From CAZUZS01 sp964624795 (GTDB taxonomy: Bacteria; Calditrichota; Calditrichia; RBG-13-44-9): a stretch of DNA of 42,490 bases. A program made the translations under genes and the position numbers. Within the stretch, counting starts at the first letter, position 1. Every line of letters begins with the position of its first letter. The stretch covers positions 1 to 42,490 of the forward strand of contig CAZUZS010000042.1 of the NCBI GenBank assembly GCA_964624795.1. The letters are read 5' to 3'. Positions 8,844 to 16,685 of this stretch are shown one piece after another. The notes below the pieces were generated by a model. It had not been told where the DNA came from, ran no database searches, and worked only from the letters and a program-made list of their open reading frames with translations.

Positions 8844-9314
8844 TTGAAGGAAGTTACAATTTATACAGATGGTGCCTGCACCGGAAATCCGGGACCGGGG
8901 GGCTACGGTGTTATTTTAAAATATCAGGATCATCGCAGTGAGATTGCCGCCGGGTTTCAGAAGACCACCAATAACCGCATGGAGTTGCTGGCAGCAATTT
9001 CCGGCCTGGAAGCGTTGAAGGAGCCATGCCAGGTAGTTCTTTACACCGATTCCCGCTATATTGCGGACGGTCTGACCAAAGGCTGGGCCCGCCGCTGGCA
9101 GCAGAACGGCTGGATGCGTAGCAAAAAGGAGAGGGCGCTGAATCCCGATTTGTGGGAGAGGCTGCTGGACCTGTATGATTTCCACAATGTGGAAATAAGG
9201 TGGATAAGGGGTCATGCCGGTGATCCGGAAAACGAAAGGGCGGATTTTCTGGCGGTGCGCGCCGCGAAAGGAAAAGATTTGCAGACGGACAAATATTATG
9301 AAAATAATCAATAG
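8844..9314 (+). CDS. rnhA: Ribonuclease HI
   Basis: RNase HI cuts the RNA strand of RNA:DNA hybrids, clearing R-loops and primers. All active-site residues are visible and keep the E. coli order: Asp9 in YTDGACTGNPGPGG, Glu47 in NNRMELLA, Asp69 in YTDSRYI, His124 and Asp134 in RGHAGDPENERADFLA. The basic protrusion of the E. coli-type enzyme is present (KGWARRWQQNGWMRSKK). At 156 residues it is full length. The start is a TTG, chosen because GGGAGG lies 6 nt upstream and the first residues (MKEVTIYTDG) match the family. An upstream hairpin may affect its translation. Confidence 0.95.
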   Translation: MKEVTIYTDGACTGNPGPGGYGVILKYQDHRSEIAAGFQKTTNNRMELLAAISGLEALKEPCQVVLYTDSRYIADGLTKGWARRWQQNGWMRSKKERALNPDLWERLLDLYDFHNVEIRWIRGHAGDPENERADFLAVRAAKGKDLQTDKYYENNQ

Positions 9315-9383
9315 CCGCCATTCCATGTACTATTTTGACGAGGGAAGAGTACGATTGCGCTTTGCTGTTAAACTGGTGATAAA

Positions 9384-10541
9384 TTGAGACAAACCTTTGC
9401 AATCCTGTTAATATGCTTCATTGTAACATCCGGCCGCACGCAGGCTTTCGATGAATTTCTGGCCCGCGTGGCTGCCGCCCCCGATTCAGAGAAACCGGCC
9501 TTTGTCGACAGCTTCATGAATGCCGCGCCTCAGTTTCCGCTCGTCGAATCAGACACCCTCCTCTATTTCATATTCAGGGGGAATGCCAGCTCTGTTACCG
9601 TGCTTGGCGACTTCAATGACTGGGATTCATCAGCATGTCCTATGACCCGCATCACCGGCACCGATCTGTGGTATTGCTCTGAGGTATTCGAATCCGATGC
9701 CCGGCTTGATTACCAATTTGTGCTGAATGGGAGCTACTGGATTCTCGATCCATTGAATCCCAACAAAGTAGAAGGCGGCTACGGGGCCAATTCTGAGCTT
9801 CGGATGCCCGCTTATGCCCCGGCGCCCGAGATCGATTATTATTCTGACATTCCGCACGGGATTATCACCGATACCCTGTTCTACAACGCCGGTTTAGGGA
9901 ATTCGCGAACGATGAAAGTATATCTCCCACCGGGGTATTCTACCTCTGCCGACAGCTTTTGTGTTATTCTCTTTCATGACGGGCTTGATTTCCTTTCCCT
10001 GGGAAAAGCAAATAATATCCTGGATTACCTGATTGCGCATAAGGAAATACAGCCGGTGATCGGAGTTTTTATTCCCGCCGTGGACCGGCCCCGGGAATAT
10101 GCCGGTGACCTGATACCCCTGTATATTTCTTTGGTAGTTGATGAAATTATGCCGTGGGTGGAGCAAAAATACCGGGTGAAAACGAATGCCCAAATGCACG
10201 CAACACTCGGTGTTTCCAACGGGGGAAATATTGCACTTTGGTTGGGAGTCACTCATCCGGAGGTTTTCGGGAATGTGGCAGCGCTTTCCAGCAACGTTCA
10301 ACATTCAATCCCGGGCATTCTGCAAAACGGTCCGATGCTTAACCTGAGGTTTTACCTGGATATCGGGACCTATGATATCCCGGAGCTCATTCCGCTGGTG
10401 CAAGACCTGCGGCGGATTTTGCAGTACCACGGGTATGTTTACCAGTACCGGGAGTATCATGAGGGGCATAGCTGGGGCAATTGGCGTGCTCATGTGGATA
10501 ATGCGCTGGAAATGTTTTTCCCCTACTCAAAGCGGAATTAG
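9384..10541 (+). CDS. Exported esterase with N-terminal E-set domain
   Basis: This is a secreted alpha/beta-hydrolase of the esterase D / enterochelin-esterase-like family. A signal peptide ends near residue 21 (RTQA). Residues about 55-145 form an immunoglobulin-like E-set domain related to CBM48 (VTVLGDFNDW and YQFVLNG are typical). The hydrolase domain follows: nucleophile Ser278 in GVSNGG, probable Asp331 (or Asp326) in DIGTYD, and His362 in EGHSWGNWR. Such fusions occur in carbohydrate esterases and siderophore esterases, so the substrate cannot be named. The start is a TTG with a weak GGTGAT upstream. It stands alone between rnhA and a convergent gene. Confidence 0.8.
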   Translation: MRQTFAILLICFIVTSGRTQAFDEFLARVAAAPDSEKPAFVDSFMNAAPQFPLVESDTLLYFIFRGNASSVTVLGDFNDWDSSACPMTRITGTDLWYCSEVFESDARLDYQFVLNGSYWILDPLNPNKVEGGYGANSELRMPAYAPAPEIDYYSDIPHGIITDTLFYNAGLGNSRTMKVYLPPGYSTSADSFCVILFHDGLDFLSLGKANNILDYLIAHKEIQPVIGVFIPAVDRPREYAGDLIPLYISLVVDEIMPWVEQKYRVKTNAQMHATLGVSNGGNIALWLGVTHPEVFGNVAALSSNVQHSIPGILQNGPMLNLRFYLDIGTYDIPELIPLVQDLRRILQYHGYVYQYREYHEGHSWGNWRAHVDNALEMFFPYSKRN

Positions 10542-10748
10542 AAAAAGTCTCATATTTCGGTGAGGAATTTTCTCCTGCGCCAAACCACCGAATTCCGTTT
10601 GGCCAAGCAATGATCATTTGATTTGGTTTCCGGCTGATTTCATAGAAAAATTGTAATTTTCGATCTTTACAAGCAAATGGCAGGACTTTACTCGAGGCAA
10701 CCGCGCTTGGCAATTTGCAGATGGTGCCTACCGGCAATTTACGGCGGT
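10542..10748. other. Intergenic region with weak hairpin
   Basis: No gene is seen. GCCAAAC (10579-10585) pairs with GTTTGGC (10597-10603), a 7-bp stem without a T-tract, 38 nt after the esterase stop. The 11-mer CAAATGGCAGG at 10674-10684 recurs at 31107 and, inverted, at 36833. Confidence 0.4.
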
Positions 10749-10790
10749 ATAAAAAAGCTGTCGCAATGTGTAATCGCGACAGCTTTGCTT
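10749..10790 (-). terminator. Terminator of the sorting-domain gene, possibly bidirectional
   Basis: AAAGCTGTCGC (10754-10764) and GCGACAGCTTT (10776-10786) form a perfect 11-bp stem with an 11-nt loop. Read on the minus strand it is followed by six T (the A run from 10751), giving a good rho-independent terminator 25 nt after the stop of the minus-strand gene. On the plus strand TTTGCTTTT follows, so it may also serve the esterase gene. Confidence 0.8.
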
Positions 10791-10810
10791 TTGGGGAATG
10801 CAATTTCTTC

Positions 10811-11680
10811 TTATTTGATAAGAATCATTTTGCGGATTTGGTCAAAGTTGCCGGCAACTAACCGGTAGAAATAAACGCCATTTGGCAAGTCTTCTGCTGT
10901 CCAGCTTATGGTGTGCTCACCGGCAGTCATGTTTTTGTTGTCCGCCAGGCGGGCTACTTCCTGGCCCACGGTGTTGTAAATAATCAGTGAAACGTTCGTG
11001 GATTTTGCCAGCGTAAAGCGGATACTGGTGCTGGGATTGAAGGGATTCGGGTAATTCTGGCTCAATGAGAACTCATTCGGAACTGTGGTGGCTGCTGTTT
11101 GCGGTAATCCGGCTACTCCCGACAGAGAAAGATCGTCCAATAAAAAGTAAGAGCCGATGTTTGTCAGTCCAGCGGTTGTATCTACTATCGCAAATTGAAT
11201 TATAACAGTATCCGGCACGTCGCTTGTCACATAAGTTATTCCAACATTAAAGGAAGTATAACCGGAGACAGCGGACCCGATGAACAGTTCCCCCGCTCCA
11301 ATTCCCGCTTTGTTTTTTTCCATTATGACAATAATAGACAGCAAATCGCCACCTGTTGGTGAGAACTGATAGTAGCCCGAAAAAGTGGCATATCTTTGGG
11401 ATACAGGGAATCCGAGGCCATTTTGAGCGCTATATAAAGTGGGCGGGTAGGGAGTCCCAAATAAGCTAGTTACTTCACCTCGAACGGCGAACGACCCGGA
11501 ATGGCTGGTGCCGGATTGTGTTACGGGAGTACCAACTCCCGGCACATTGTCAGTTAACCAGGAAACCGGATTTCCAGCAGACCATTGCTCGAAACCCGCA
11601 TTGGGGACTTGGGAAAACAGAGCAAGTGGCAGCAAAAAGATAAAAAACGAAGATATGAAGAATCGAAACAAATAATTCAT
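10811..11680 (-). CDS. Secreted jelly-roll protein with T9SS-type sorting domain
   Basis: The 289-residue exported protein has a signal peptide ending near LFSQ (residue 24). A beta-rich domain starting PNAGFEQW resembles the carbohydrate-binding-like jelly-rolls common on FCB surface proteins. A linker and a C-terminal domain of about 85 residues follow, opening with FSLSQNYPNPFNPSTSI and ending with YFYRLVAG and KMILIK. That C-terminal pattern is the type A sorting signal/FlgD-like domain of Ignavibacteria, KSB1 and Calditrichota proteins handled by a type IX-like secretion system. GAGGTGG before the ATG supports the start. The ligand is unknown. Its clear terminator and isolated position suggest a single-gene transcript. 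Confidence 0.8.
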   Translation of the reverse strand: MNYLFRFFISSFFIFLLPLALFSQVPNAGFEQWSAGNPVSWLTDNVPGVGTPVTQSGTSHSGSFAVRGEVTSLFGTPYPPTLYSAQNGLGFPVSQRYATFSGYYQFSPTGGDLLSIIVIMEKNKAGIGAGELFIGSAVSGYTSFNVGITYVTSDVPDTVIIQFAIVDTTAGLTNIGSYFLLDDLSLSGVAGLPQTAATTVPNEFSLSQNYPNPFNPSTSIRFTLAKSTNVSLIIYNTVGQEVARLADNKNMTAGEHTISWTAEDLPNGVYFYRLVAGNFDQIRKMILIK

Positions 11681-12146
11681 AACACCACCTCAATATATAT
11701 GATGTGAAACGTGACCGACAATTAATTAATCTTGTCTGTAATTTTTCAGCAACCTAAATTAGTTGAGCTTTCAAACGTCCGAAGTGATTACCGTCACACC
11801 TGCTGCCCCTTTGCCACCTGCTTTTTGCTTTTCTGCTTCGGGGACCATATTTCCGTATCGATAGGAAATGATAATGATACACACTGATTTGGCCGACGGT
11901 GCAATCAAACGCGAATTGATGGCTGGCATCGCAGTCCTTTATCTTATTATCGTACTGCCAGGTGTTGTCGGTCAAGTCTCAACGCTGCCCTGGTTATCGC
12001 GATTGATTAAGTGATCCTGCGGTGCTCCGGGCAATAATCCAATGATTTCACCAATATTTCTCGCTTGCGGTATGGAATTATTTGTCTTCATCAAATGCAT
12101 TCTCTATATTTGTGGGTGATTAAAACTATTTGAAGGAGGAGATTGG
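11681..12146. other. Intergenic region upstream of bacterioferritins
   Basis: This divergent promoter region serves the sorting-domain gene (minus) and the bacterioferritin pair (plus). A minus-strand open frame at 11754-11975 has no recognisable features and is probably chance. TGATAAT at 11869-11875 followed by a weakly matching second half resembles half of a Fur box but is about 270 bp from the bacterioferritin start, too weak to call. A strong GGAGGAG precedes the next ATG. Confidence 0.45.
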
Positions 12147-12611
12147 ATGAAAGGTGATGCAAAGGTAATTGAGCTACTGAACGAAGTCCTGACTGCGGAA
12201 TTAACGGCAATCAACCAGTATTTTATCCACGCTGAGATGTGCAGCGACTGGGGGTACGAGAAACTTTATGAAAAAATCAAGAAGGAATCAATCGATGAGA
12301 TGAAACATGCCGAATGGTTGATCGAGCGAATTCTGTTCCTTGATGGTCAGCCGAACATGAGCCGTTATTTCAAGATCAATGTGGGCAAGAATGTGAAAGA
12401 CCAGTTAACCAAAGATTTGCAGGTGGAAGTCGAAGCGGTCGCCCGGCTGCAAAGAGGGATAAAAATTTGTCTGGAAGTTTCGGACGATGTCTCGCGCGAG
12501 TTGCTTGAGAAAATTGATCTTCAGGAAGAAGAACACGTCGATTGGCTGGAGTCGCAACTCCGTTTGATTGACAAAATCGGTATTGAAAACTATCTGGCGG
12601 AACAGATGTGA
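12147..12611 (+). CDS. bfr: Bacterioferritin, subunit 1
   Basis: Bacterioferritin forms a 24-subunit shell that oxidises Fe(II) and stores it as a ferric mineral, with haem bound between subunit pairs. The 154-residue sequence starts MKGDAKVI like E. coli Bfr and keeps, at the same numbers, the ferroxidase ligands Glu18, Glu51, His54, Glu94, Glu127 and His130, Tyr25, and the haem ligand Met52. It is therefore expected to be fully active in iron oxidation and haem binding. A GGAGGAG ribosome site precedes the ATG. A second bfr gene follows 116 bp downstream on the same strand, so the shell could be a mixture of two subunits. Confidence 0.95.
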   Translation: MKGDAKVIELLNEVLTAELTAINQYFIHAEMCSDWGYEKLYEKIKKESIDEMKHAEWLIERILFLDGQPNMSRYFKINVGKNVKDQLTKDLQVEVEAVARLQRGIKICLEVSDDVSRELLEKIDLQEEEHVDWLESQLRLIDKIGIENYLAEQM

Positions 12612-12727
12612 TTTTCCGGCATTTCTGAAACCCGGGACTAAGCCGGACACAATTCCGGCACGGCGATCAATTATGTCTGTAAATAAATAATGCAAATAAA
12701 ATAACAAATTAGTGAAGGAGGCAAAAA

Positions 12728-13204
12728 ATGAAAGGTGCACCGGAAATCATTGATATTCTGAACAAATCCTTAGAAGGCGAGTTGTTCGCGACCATGCAGT
12801 ATATCTTGCACAGCGAAACATGCGAACACCTGGGATATAACAAGCTCGCGGCCTATATCAAGCAGGAAGCGATACAGGAAATGGGCCATGCGGAAAAGCT
12901 AACCGAGCGCATCCTGTTTTTGGAAGGAACACCTAAAATGCGTATGAACCGTGAAATGGGCTGGGATTCGAACATCAAAAAGGATTTAGAGATGCAGCTT
13001 AAAGCGGAGTTCGAAGGAATTGATATTTATAAAGAGGGTGTCCGGTTGTGCCGCAAACTGGAAGACGCCGGTACCCGCAAATTGCTGGAAACCATCATAC
13101 AAGACGAAGAAGATCATGTGGATTGGATAGAAGAGCAATTTAACTTGATTGAACAGGTTGGAATGGAAAATTACCTGGCGCAACAGATGGGGACCGCGGA
13201 GTAA
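12728..13204 (+). CDS. bfr: Bacterioferritin, subunit 2
   Basis: This is a diverged paralogue of the preceding gene. The 158-residue protein again has all ferroxidase ligands in register (Glu18, Glu51, His54, Glu94, Glu127, His130) and the haem-binding Met52. Differences include a Met at position 23 where the first copy has Asn and a variable 66-85 region (MRMNREMGWD). Both copies appear catalytically complete, unlike some two-subunit bacterioferritins where one subunit has lost the ferroxidase or haem site. GAAGGAGG precedes the ATG. The intact pair points to co-expression and possible hetero-oligomers, though separate roles under different iron conditions are equally possible. Confidence 0.95.
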   Translation: MKGAPEIIDILNKSLEGELFATMQYILHSETCEHLGYNKLAAYIKQEAIQEMGHAEKLTERILFLEGTPKMRMNREMGWDSNIKKDLEMQLKAEFEGIDIYKEGVRLCRKLEDAGTRKLLETIIQDEEDHVDWIEEQFNLIEQVGMENYLAQQMGTAE

Positions 13205-13285
13205 CTTAGCGAAGTGAGTCTATTGGGATGGCCCGTTCTTGATTTGCGACTAGACTTATCCGGGACATCCTGCTCAATCCTTGTT

Positions 13286-13330
13286 GAGTCCGAAAGCGAA
13301 ATCGATTTTGATTCTTTTTCGGACTCTTTT
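13286..13330 (+). terminator. Terminator downstream of bfr pair
   Basis: GAGTCCGAAA (13286-13295) and TTTCGGACTC (13317-13326) form a perfect 10-bp stem, followed by TTTTATTT. Its 5' arm overlaps a smaller alternative hairpin (CTCAA 13273-13277 with TTGAG 13284-13288). Another near-perfect 10-bp stem lies just before (GGATGGCCCG 13226-13235 with CGGGACATCC 13261-13270). Confidence 0.7.
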
Positions 13331-13811
13331 ATTTGCCCCCCAAAAATCATTTTAGCATACCCCAGCGATGAAAAACAAATCCGGCGAGTTAGGATGTTTG
13401 CATAAAGGCAAAAGAAATTAATGATCCTTTCCGCCAAGGATAAGACACAATCTGCAGCGAAATCGCCTGCATTCGTCTTCTTAAAATGAAGCATGGTAAA
13501 TTTTGATCTTGCTACAATCTGAGCACCTTGTTGTGCTATTCTAAGTGATATTATATGTCCGGAAATTACAGAGAGCCTAATTGTGTTCTCTGATTATTGG
13601 CAATATTCCGGGCATCAATATTTCTGTGGATTTTTCTTGCAGCAAGGCTTGGATTTTTTCTATCCTTTATTTAAGTTTAGCAGATTTGTGAGCAATTGAA
13701 AAACTTAAACGAGATGTAACCAGCATCCGGAACAAATTATATAGGGCAAGGTAGTCACCTTGCTTCGGTATTGAATGGTATCCATTAACCAAAAAACATG
13801 AGGAAAGTAAA
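13331..13811 (+). other. Structured leader region of the FadL-like gene
   Basis: No gene is seen. Two structures lie in what may be the 5' leader of the next gene. The first is nested: CCGGAA (13559-13564) with TTCCGG (13606-13611), enclosing CAGAGA (13569-13574) with TCTCTG (13587-13592). The second is a perfect 7-bp hairpin: GCAAGGT (13746-13752), AGTC loop, ACCTTGC (13757-13763), ending 48 nt before the ATG. I do not recognise a known riboswitch. Confidence 0.4.
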
Positions 13812-15308
13812 ATGAAAAGACTCACAGTTATCGCGGGAGTATTTGCAGTTTTATTAATGTTTTCTCAAGCAATTTCTACCAACGGGACTTATCTTAACGG
13901 ATTCAGTCCTTTAACAGTTGGTCGCGGTGGATTAGCCTATGGATTTTATGATTCCCCAACATTGATGATGACGAATCCGGCTGCACTCTCATTCATGCCC
14001 GGCAGTCGTGTGGAAGCCGACTTTTCCGTTCTTATCCCCAAGCTGCATTTCAAGAACAGTTTGAATAACAAGGATGGCGAATCTCAAACTTTTCCCATGT
14101 TCGATGTAGCTTATGCAAATCGTTATAGCAATTCGAACTGGAGTTGGGGAATCGGTGTTTTTACGCAGGGCGGAATGGGGTCGAAATTTTATCTCAAAAA
14201 TCAGCTATTCCCGGAAGACAAAGAATATTATTCCAAATTTGGCGTCATCGAGGGTGGCCCAACAGTTGTGTACAAGGCCGGCGACGACATCAGCCTGGGC
14301 GCATCCGTTCATTTGCTGTACGGAATGATGGAAATGAAAATGCCATTCAGCCTCTTGCCCTCTTTTCTGGGAGGCATTGCCATTCCCGGAATGACTTTTG
14401 GCCAGATGTTCGGTGCACCCACCAGCATGGGAGGACTGGGGTATAACGAAGTAACCGCTTATGCAAGCCTGGAGGACCTGGCAGGAGTGGGAGTAAATGG
14501 AAATATAAGTGCCCAGTATAAAGTGAATGACCAGCTCACGGTAGGAGCCGGATTTTCTACCAACAGCACGCTGAAATTAAAGAACGGCACGGCCACTATG
14601 GACATGACCGATCAATTCAACGACGCCTTCAGCCGTATGGTAAGTGGTGCATTGATGCAAATGGGAATTAATCCGGCCAACGCGACTGCAGCACAACTCG
14701 CTGCCGCACAACAAGGGGTAATGCAGCAGTTGGGGCAGATGGGAATTGATCCCCAAGCAGGAATGAAGGCCACCTATGATGTCCAGGCTGATATCAAACA
14801 GCCTGCGAAAATGGGAATCGGGTTCAGCTACCGCGCGACCTCAATGCTTACGGTAGGTGCGGATGTTGAATATATCTTGTGGAAAACGGCTTTCGATAGA
14901 ATGGCGTTGAAGTTCTCGAATGGTGACAATGCCAATATTAACAAAATGATGGGTTCACCCGATTTTAATTATGATTTTCCGCTGGATTGGGAGAATACAT
15001 ACGTCATTAAATTGGGGGCGCAAATGGAGTTCTCGCCCATGCTTACCGGCCGGTTGGGCTTTATTCATGGGAAGAATCCCGTTCCGGATAAAACCCTATT
15101 CCCGGTATTTCCGGCGATTGTAGAAAATCATATCACCGCCGGATTTACCCTGAATATTACACAAAAATTGGCTTTCAATGGGGCATACGAGTTGGCACTC
15201 AACAAATCCCAAACCACCAATGAAAGCGTTATTGCTCAGGAATATGTGAACAGCACTTCAGAATTAATGGAACATCTCGTCCATGCTTCAATTCTCTTCA
15301 AATTTTAG
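13812..15308 (+). CDS. OMPP1/FadL/TodX-family outer-membrane protein
   Basis: This 498-residue beta-barrel belongs to the FadL/TodX family, which moves long-chain fatty acids and other hydrophobic molecules across the outer membrane. After a signal peptide (ending near SQA, residue 20) comes a plug-like start, LNGFSPLTVGRGGLAYG, then TNPAALSF, the typical N-P-A-A/G-L motif. The rest is alternating amphipathic strands ending in aromatic FKF. A Met/Ala/Gln-rich stretch at about 280-325 is probably an extracellular or periplasmic loop of low complexity. GAGG 10 nt before the ATG is the ribosome site. It is followed by its own terminator. The substrate is not known. Confidence 0.85.
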   Translation: MKRLTVIAGVFAVLLMFSQAISTNGTYLNGFSPLTVGRGGLAYGFYDSPTLMMTNPAALSFMPGSRVEADFSVLIPKLHFKNSLNNKDGESQTFPMFDVAYANRYSNSNWSWGIGVFTQGGMGSKFYLKNQLFPEDKEYYSKFGVIEGGPTVVYKAGDDISLGASVHLLYGMMEMKMPFSLLPSFLGGIAIPGMTFGQMFGAPTSMGGLGYNEVTAYASLEDLAGVGVNGNISAQYKVNDQLTVGAGFSTNSTLKLKNGTATMDMTDQFNDAFSRMVSGALMQMGINPANATAAQLAAAQQGVMQQLGQMGIDPQAGMKATYDVQADIKQPAKMGIGFSYRATSMLTVGADVEYILWKTAFDRMALKFSNGDNANINKMMGSPDFNYDFPLDWENTYVIKLGAQMEFSPMLTGRLGFIHGKNPVPDKTLFPVFPAIVENHITAGFTLNITQKLAFNGAYELALNKSQTTNESVIAQEYVNSTSELMEHLVHASILFKF

Positions 15309-15325
15309 GTCGTGGTTGTAATAAA

Positions 15326-15358
15326 GCAGCCCTTCGTTCGCGGAGGGCTGCCTTATTT
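15326..15358 (+). terminator. Terminator of the FadL-like gene
   Basis: GCAGCCCT (15326-15333) pairs with AGGGCTGC (15344-15351). Two inner G-C pairs and a U-G pair close a TTCG tetraloop (15337-15340), and CTTATTTAT follows. It starts 17 nt after the stop codon of the barrel gene. Confidence 0.85.
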
Positions 15359-15436
15359 ATGGGCGGTCCTTTGCAGAATCCCGAAAATTCATCGAAGCAA
15401 TACAAATCTCATAAGTTTCTATCGAAAGGAAAAGTG

Positions 15437-16441
15437 ATGGACAAAATTTCTGTTCGTGCGTGCATTCTTGCAGCAATAATTATATTCGTCATTACTGCGT
15501 TTGCCCAACAGAAAGAGCAGGGGGTTTACGAATTCGTGATTCAAAAGGCAACGGTGAATTTTGAAAATGCTGCTGTTGCGATGGCGAATGAGATTCATAA
15601 CAGCAATTTTCGCCTCCTTGCAAAATTAGATGTTGCATCGCCGGAAAAATGTTCTTACAAGGGATTAGATTTTGCCCTTTATGATTCAGCCTATGCAGAA
15701 AAGCTCATGCAGATAAATCGTCTGACGGCACCGTTTGCTGTAGTCGATCGGATCAATCTCTTTGAGGATGAGGCTGGAATTAATGTTTCCATTGTCAATC
15801 CAATTAATATTGGCAGAACCGTCTTTATGGATGATGAAAAATATAATAACTTGTTTAATCAACATCGGCTGGCCTTGCGGGAATTGATCATCAAGGCGGT
15901 CCCCGGCGAAATATCCGACAAGCAGTACGGCGAAATGCGGAAGAAGGGCTACATTGGGAGAACAATGGGGGTAATGGCGGGCGGTTCATTTGATGGCAAA
16001 ATCCAGGATATCGCCGAAGCGCCGGCGGGAAATTTCCCGGAACTAGTGCAGAAATTAAAAACCGAGATGTCTAAGGCTGGTCCAAAATGGGGGATGAAGT
16101 TGGCCTATGCCCTGGACCTGAAAAAAGATGAGATCGCTATCCTGGGAACCACCGGCCCCGAATTGGAGCGCAAATCCTTTTCCATTGTAGGTGCCGGCAA
16201 CAATAAGAGCAGGAAGGATTACACCTGCCCGGGAATGGCTTATGCCGGCGCGTATCCCATCGAGATTGTAGTCGTGAAGGATGGTGATGTGATAAAGGTG
16301 AAGATGGTAGATGCCATGTTTCGCATGAAAATGTATTTTGAAGACGCCGGCAAATGGGCATTCGCCAAAAACATGGGGATGCCGGGCTCCATCGCTGACG
16401 AGATTAAGGACCAGATCAATAAGGCGTTTAAGCAACAGTGA
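15437..16441 (+). CDS. Exported protein with DUF302-like N-terminal domain
   Basis: The 334-residue protein starts MDKISVRACILAAIIIF and has a signal peptide ending near AFAQ. Residues about 35-150 resemble the DUF302 fold: an N-terminal helix with a strand, then APFAVVDRINLFEDEAGINV, similar to the L-P-x-R-V-x-V-Y-E-D-E-x-G segment of that family. The C-terminal half (VVVKDGDVIKVKMVDAMFRM) looks like a second alpha/beta domain. The function of DUF302 proteins is unknown. The frame is open to 15359 inside the terminator of the previous gene, but AAAGGA just before 15437 and the signal peptide favour the later ATG. The family call is a judgement by eye. Confidence 0.55.
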   Translation: MDKISVRACILAAIIIFVITAFAQQKEQGVYEFVIQKATVNFENAAVAMANEIHNSNFRLLAKLDVASPEKCSYKGLDFALYDSAYAEKLMQINRLTAPFAVVDRINLFEDEAGINVSIVNPINIGRTVFMDDEKYNNLFNQHRLALRELIIKAVPGEISDKQYGEMRKKGYIGRTMGVMAGGSFDGKIQDIAEAPAGNFPELVQKLKTEMSKAGPKWGMKLAYALDLKKDEIAILGTTGPELERKSFSIVGAGNNKSRKDYTCPGMAYAGAYPIEIVVVKDGDVIKVKMVDAMFRMKMYFEDAGKWAFAKNMGMPGSIADEIKDQINKAFKQQ

Positions 16442-16518
16442 TTTGTACGGCCTGGAATCCTGGTCAAATTTCCACCCCAAGAAGCTTGATCGTTAGGATG
16501 ATCTTGAATATGGCTTCA

Positions 16519-16549
16519 GGGCGAAGCACAAGCCACGCTTTCTTCGCCC
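16519..16549. repeat. Inverted repeat GGGCGAAG/CTTCGCCC
   Basis: An 8-bp perfect inverted repeat (16519-16526 with 16542-16549) with a 15-nt spacer lies between two convergent genes. It has no adjacent T-tract on either strand. Confidence 0.4.
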
Positions 16550-16597
16550 AAACGACGGACGGCGCTCCCACAGTTGGCAATTTTAGGTGTCATGGTT

Positions 16598-16634
16598 AAT
16601 TCGTGATAATCGCCTCTGACGACTATCACGAATT
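16598..16634. repeat. Long hairpin between convergent genes
   Basis: AATTCGTGATA (16598-16608) and TATCACGAATT (16624-16634) are perfect 11-bp inverted repeats. After one mismatch a further TCG/CGA pairs inside, leaving a 7-nt loop. It lies between convergent genes, so it may block read-through from both sides although neither flank has a U-tract. It could also be a protein-binding site. Confidence 0.5.
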
Positions 16635-16685
16635 GAGCCTCTTGTAACAACGATTATTCTCAGGATGACAATTTCCAACCAAGTA

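Noticed and set aside
11869..11883. Fur-box-like TGATAAT with partial second half near the bacterioferritin genes
   Set aside because: Only about 11 of 14 positions fit, and it is about 270 bp from the start codon; AT-rich DNA gives such matches by chance.
11754..11975. Minus-strand open frame of 73 codons upstream of the bacterioferritins
   Set aside because: No ribosome site, signal or domain; composition unlike neighbouring genes; it lies in a divergent promoter region.
13214..13405. Plus-strand open frame of 63 codons after the second bacterioferritin
   Set aside because: Its Ser/Glu/Asp-rich translation is produced by the inverted repeats and terminator hairpin it crosses.
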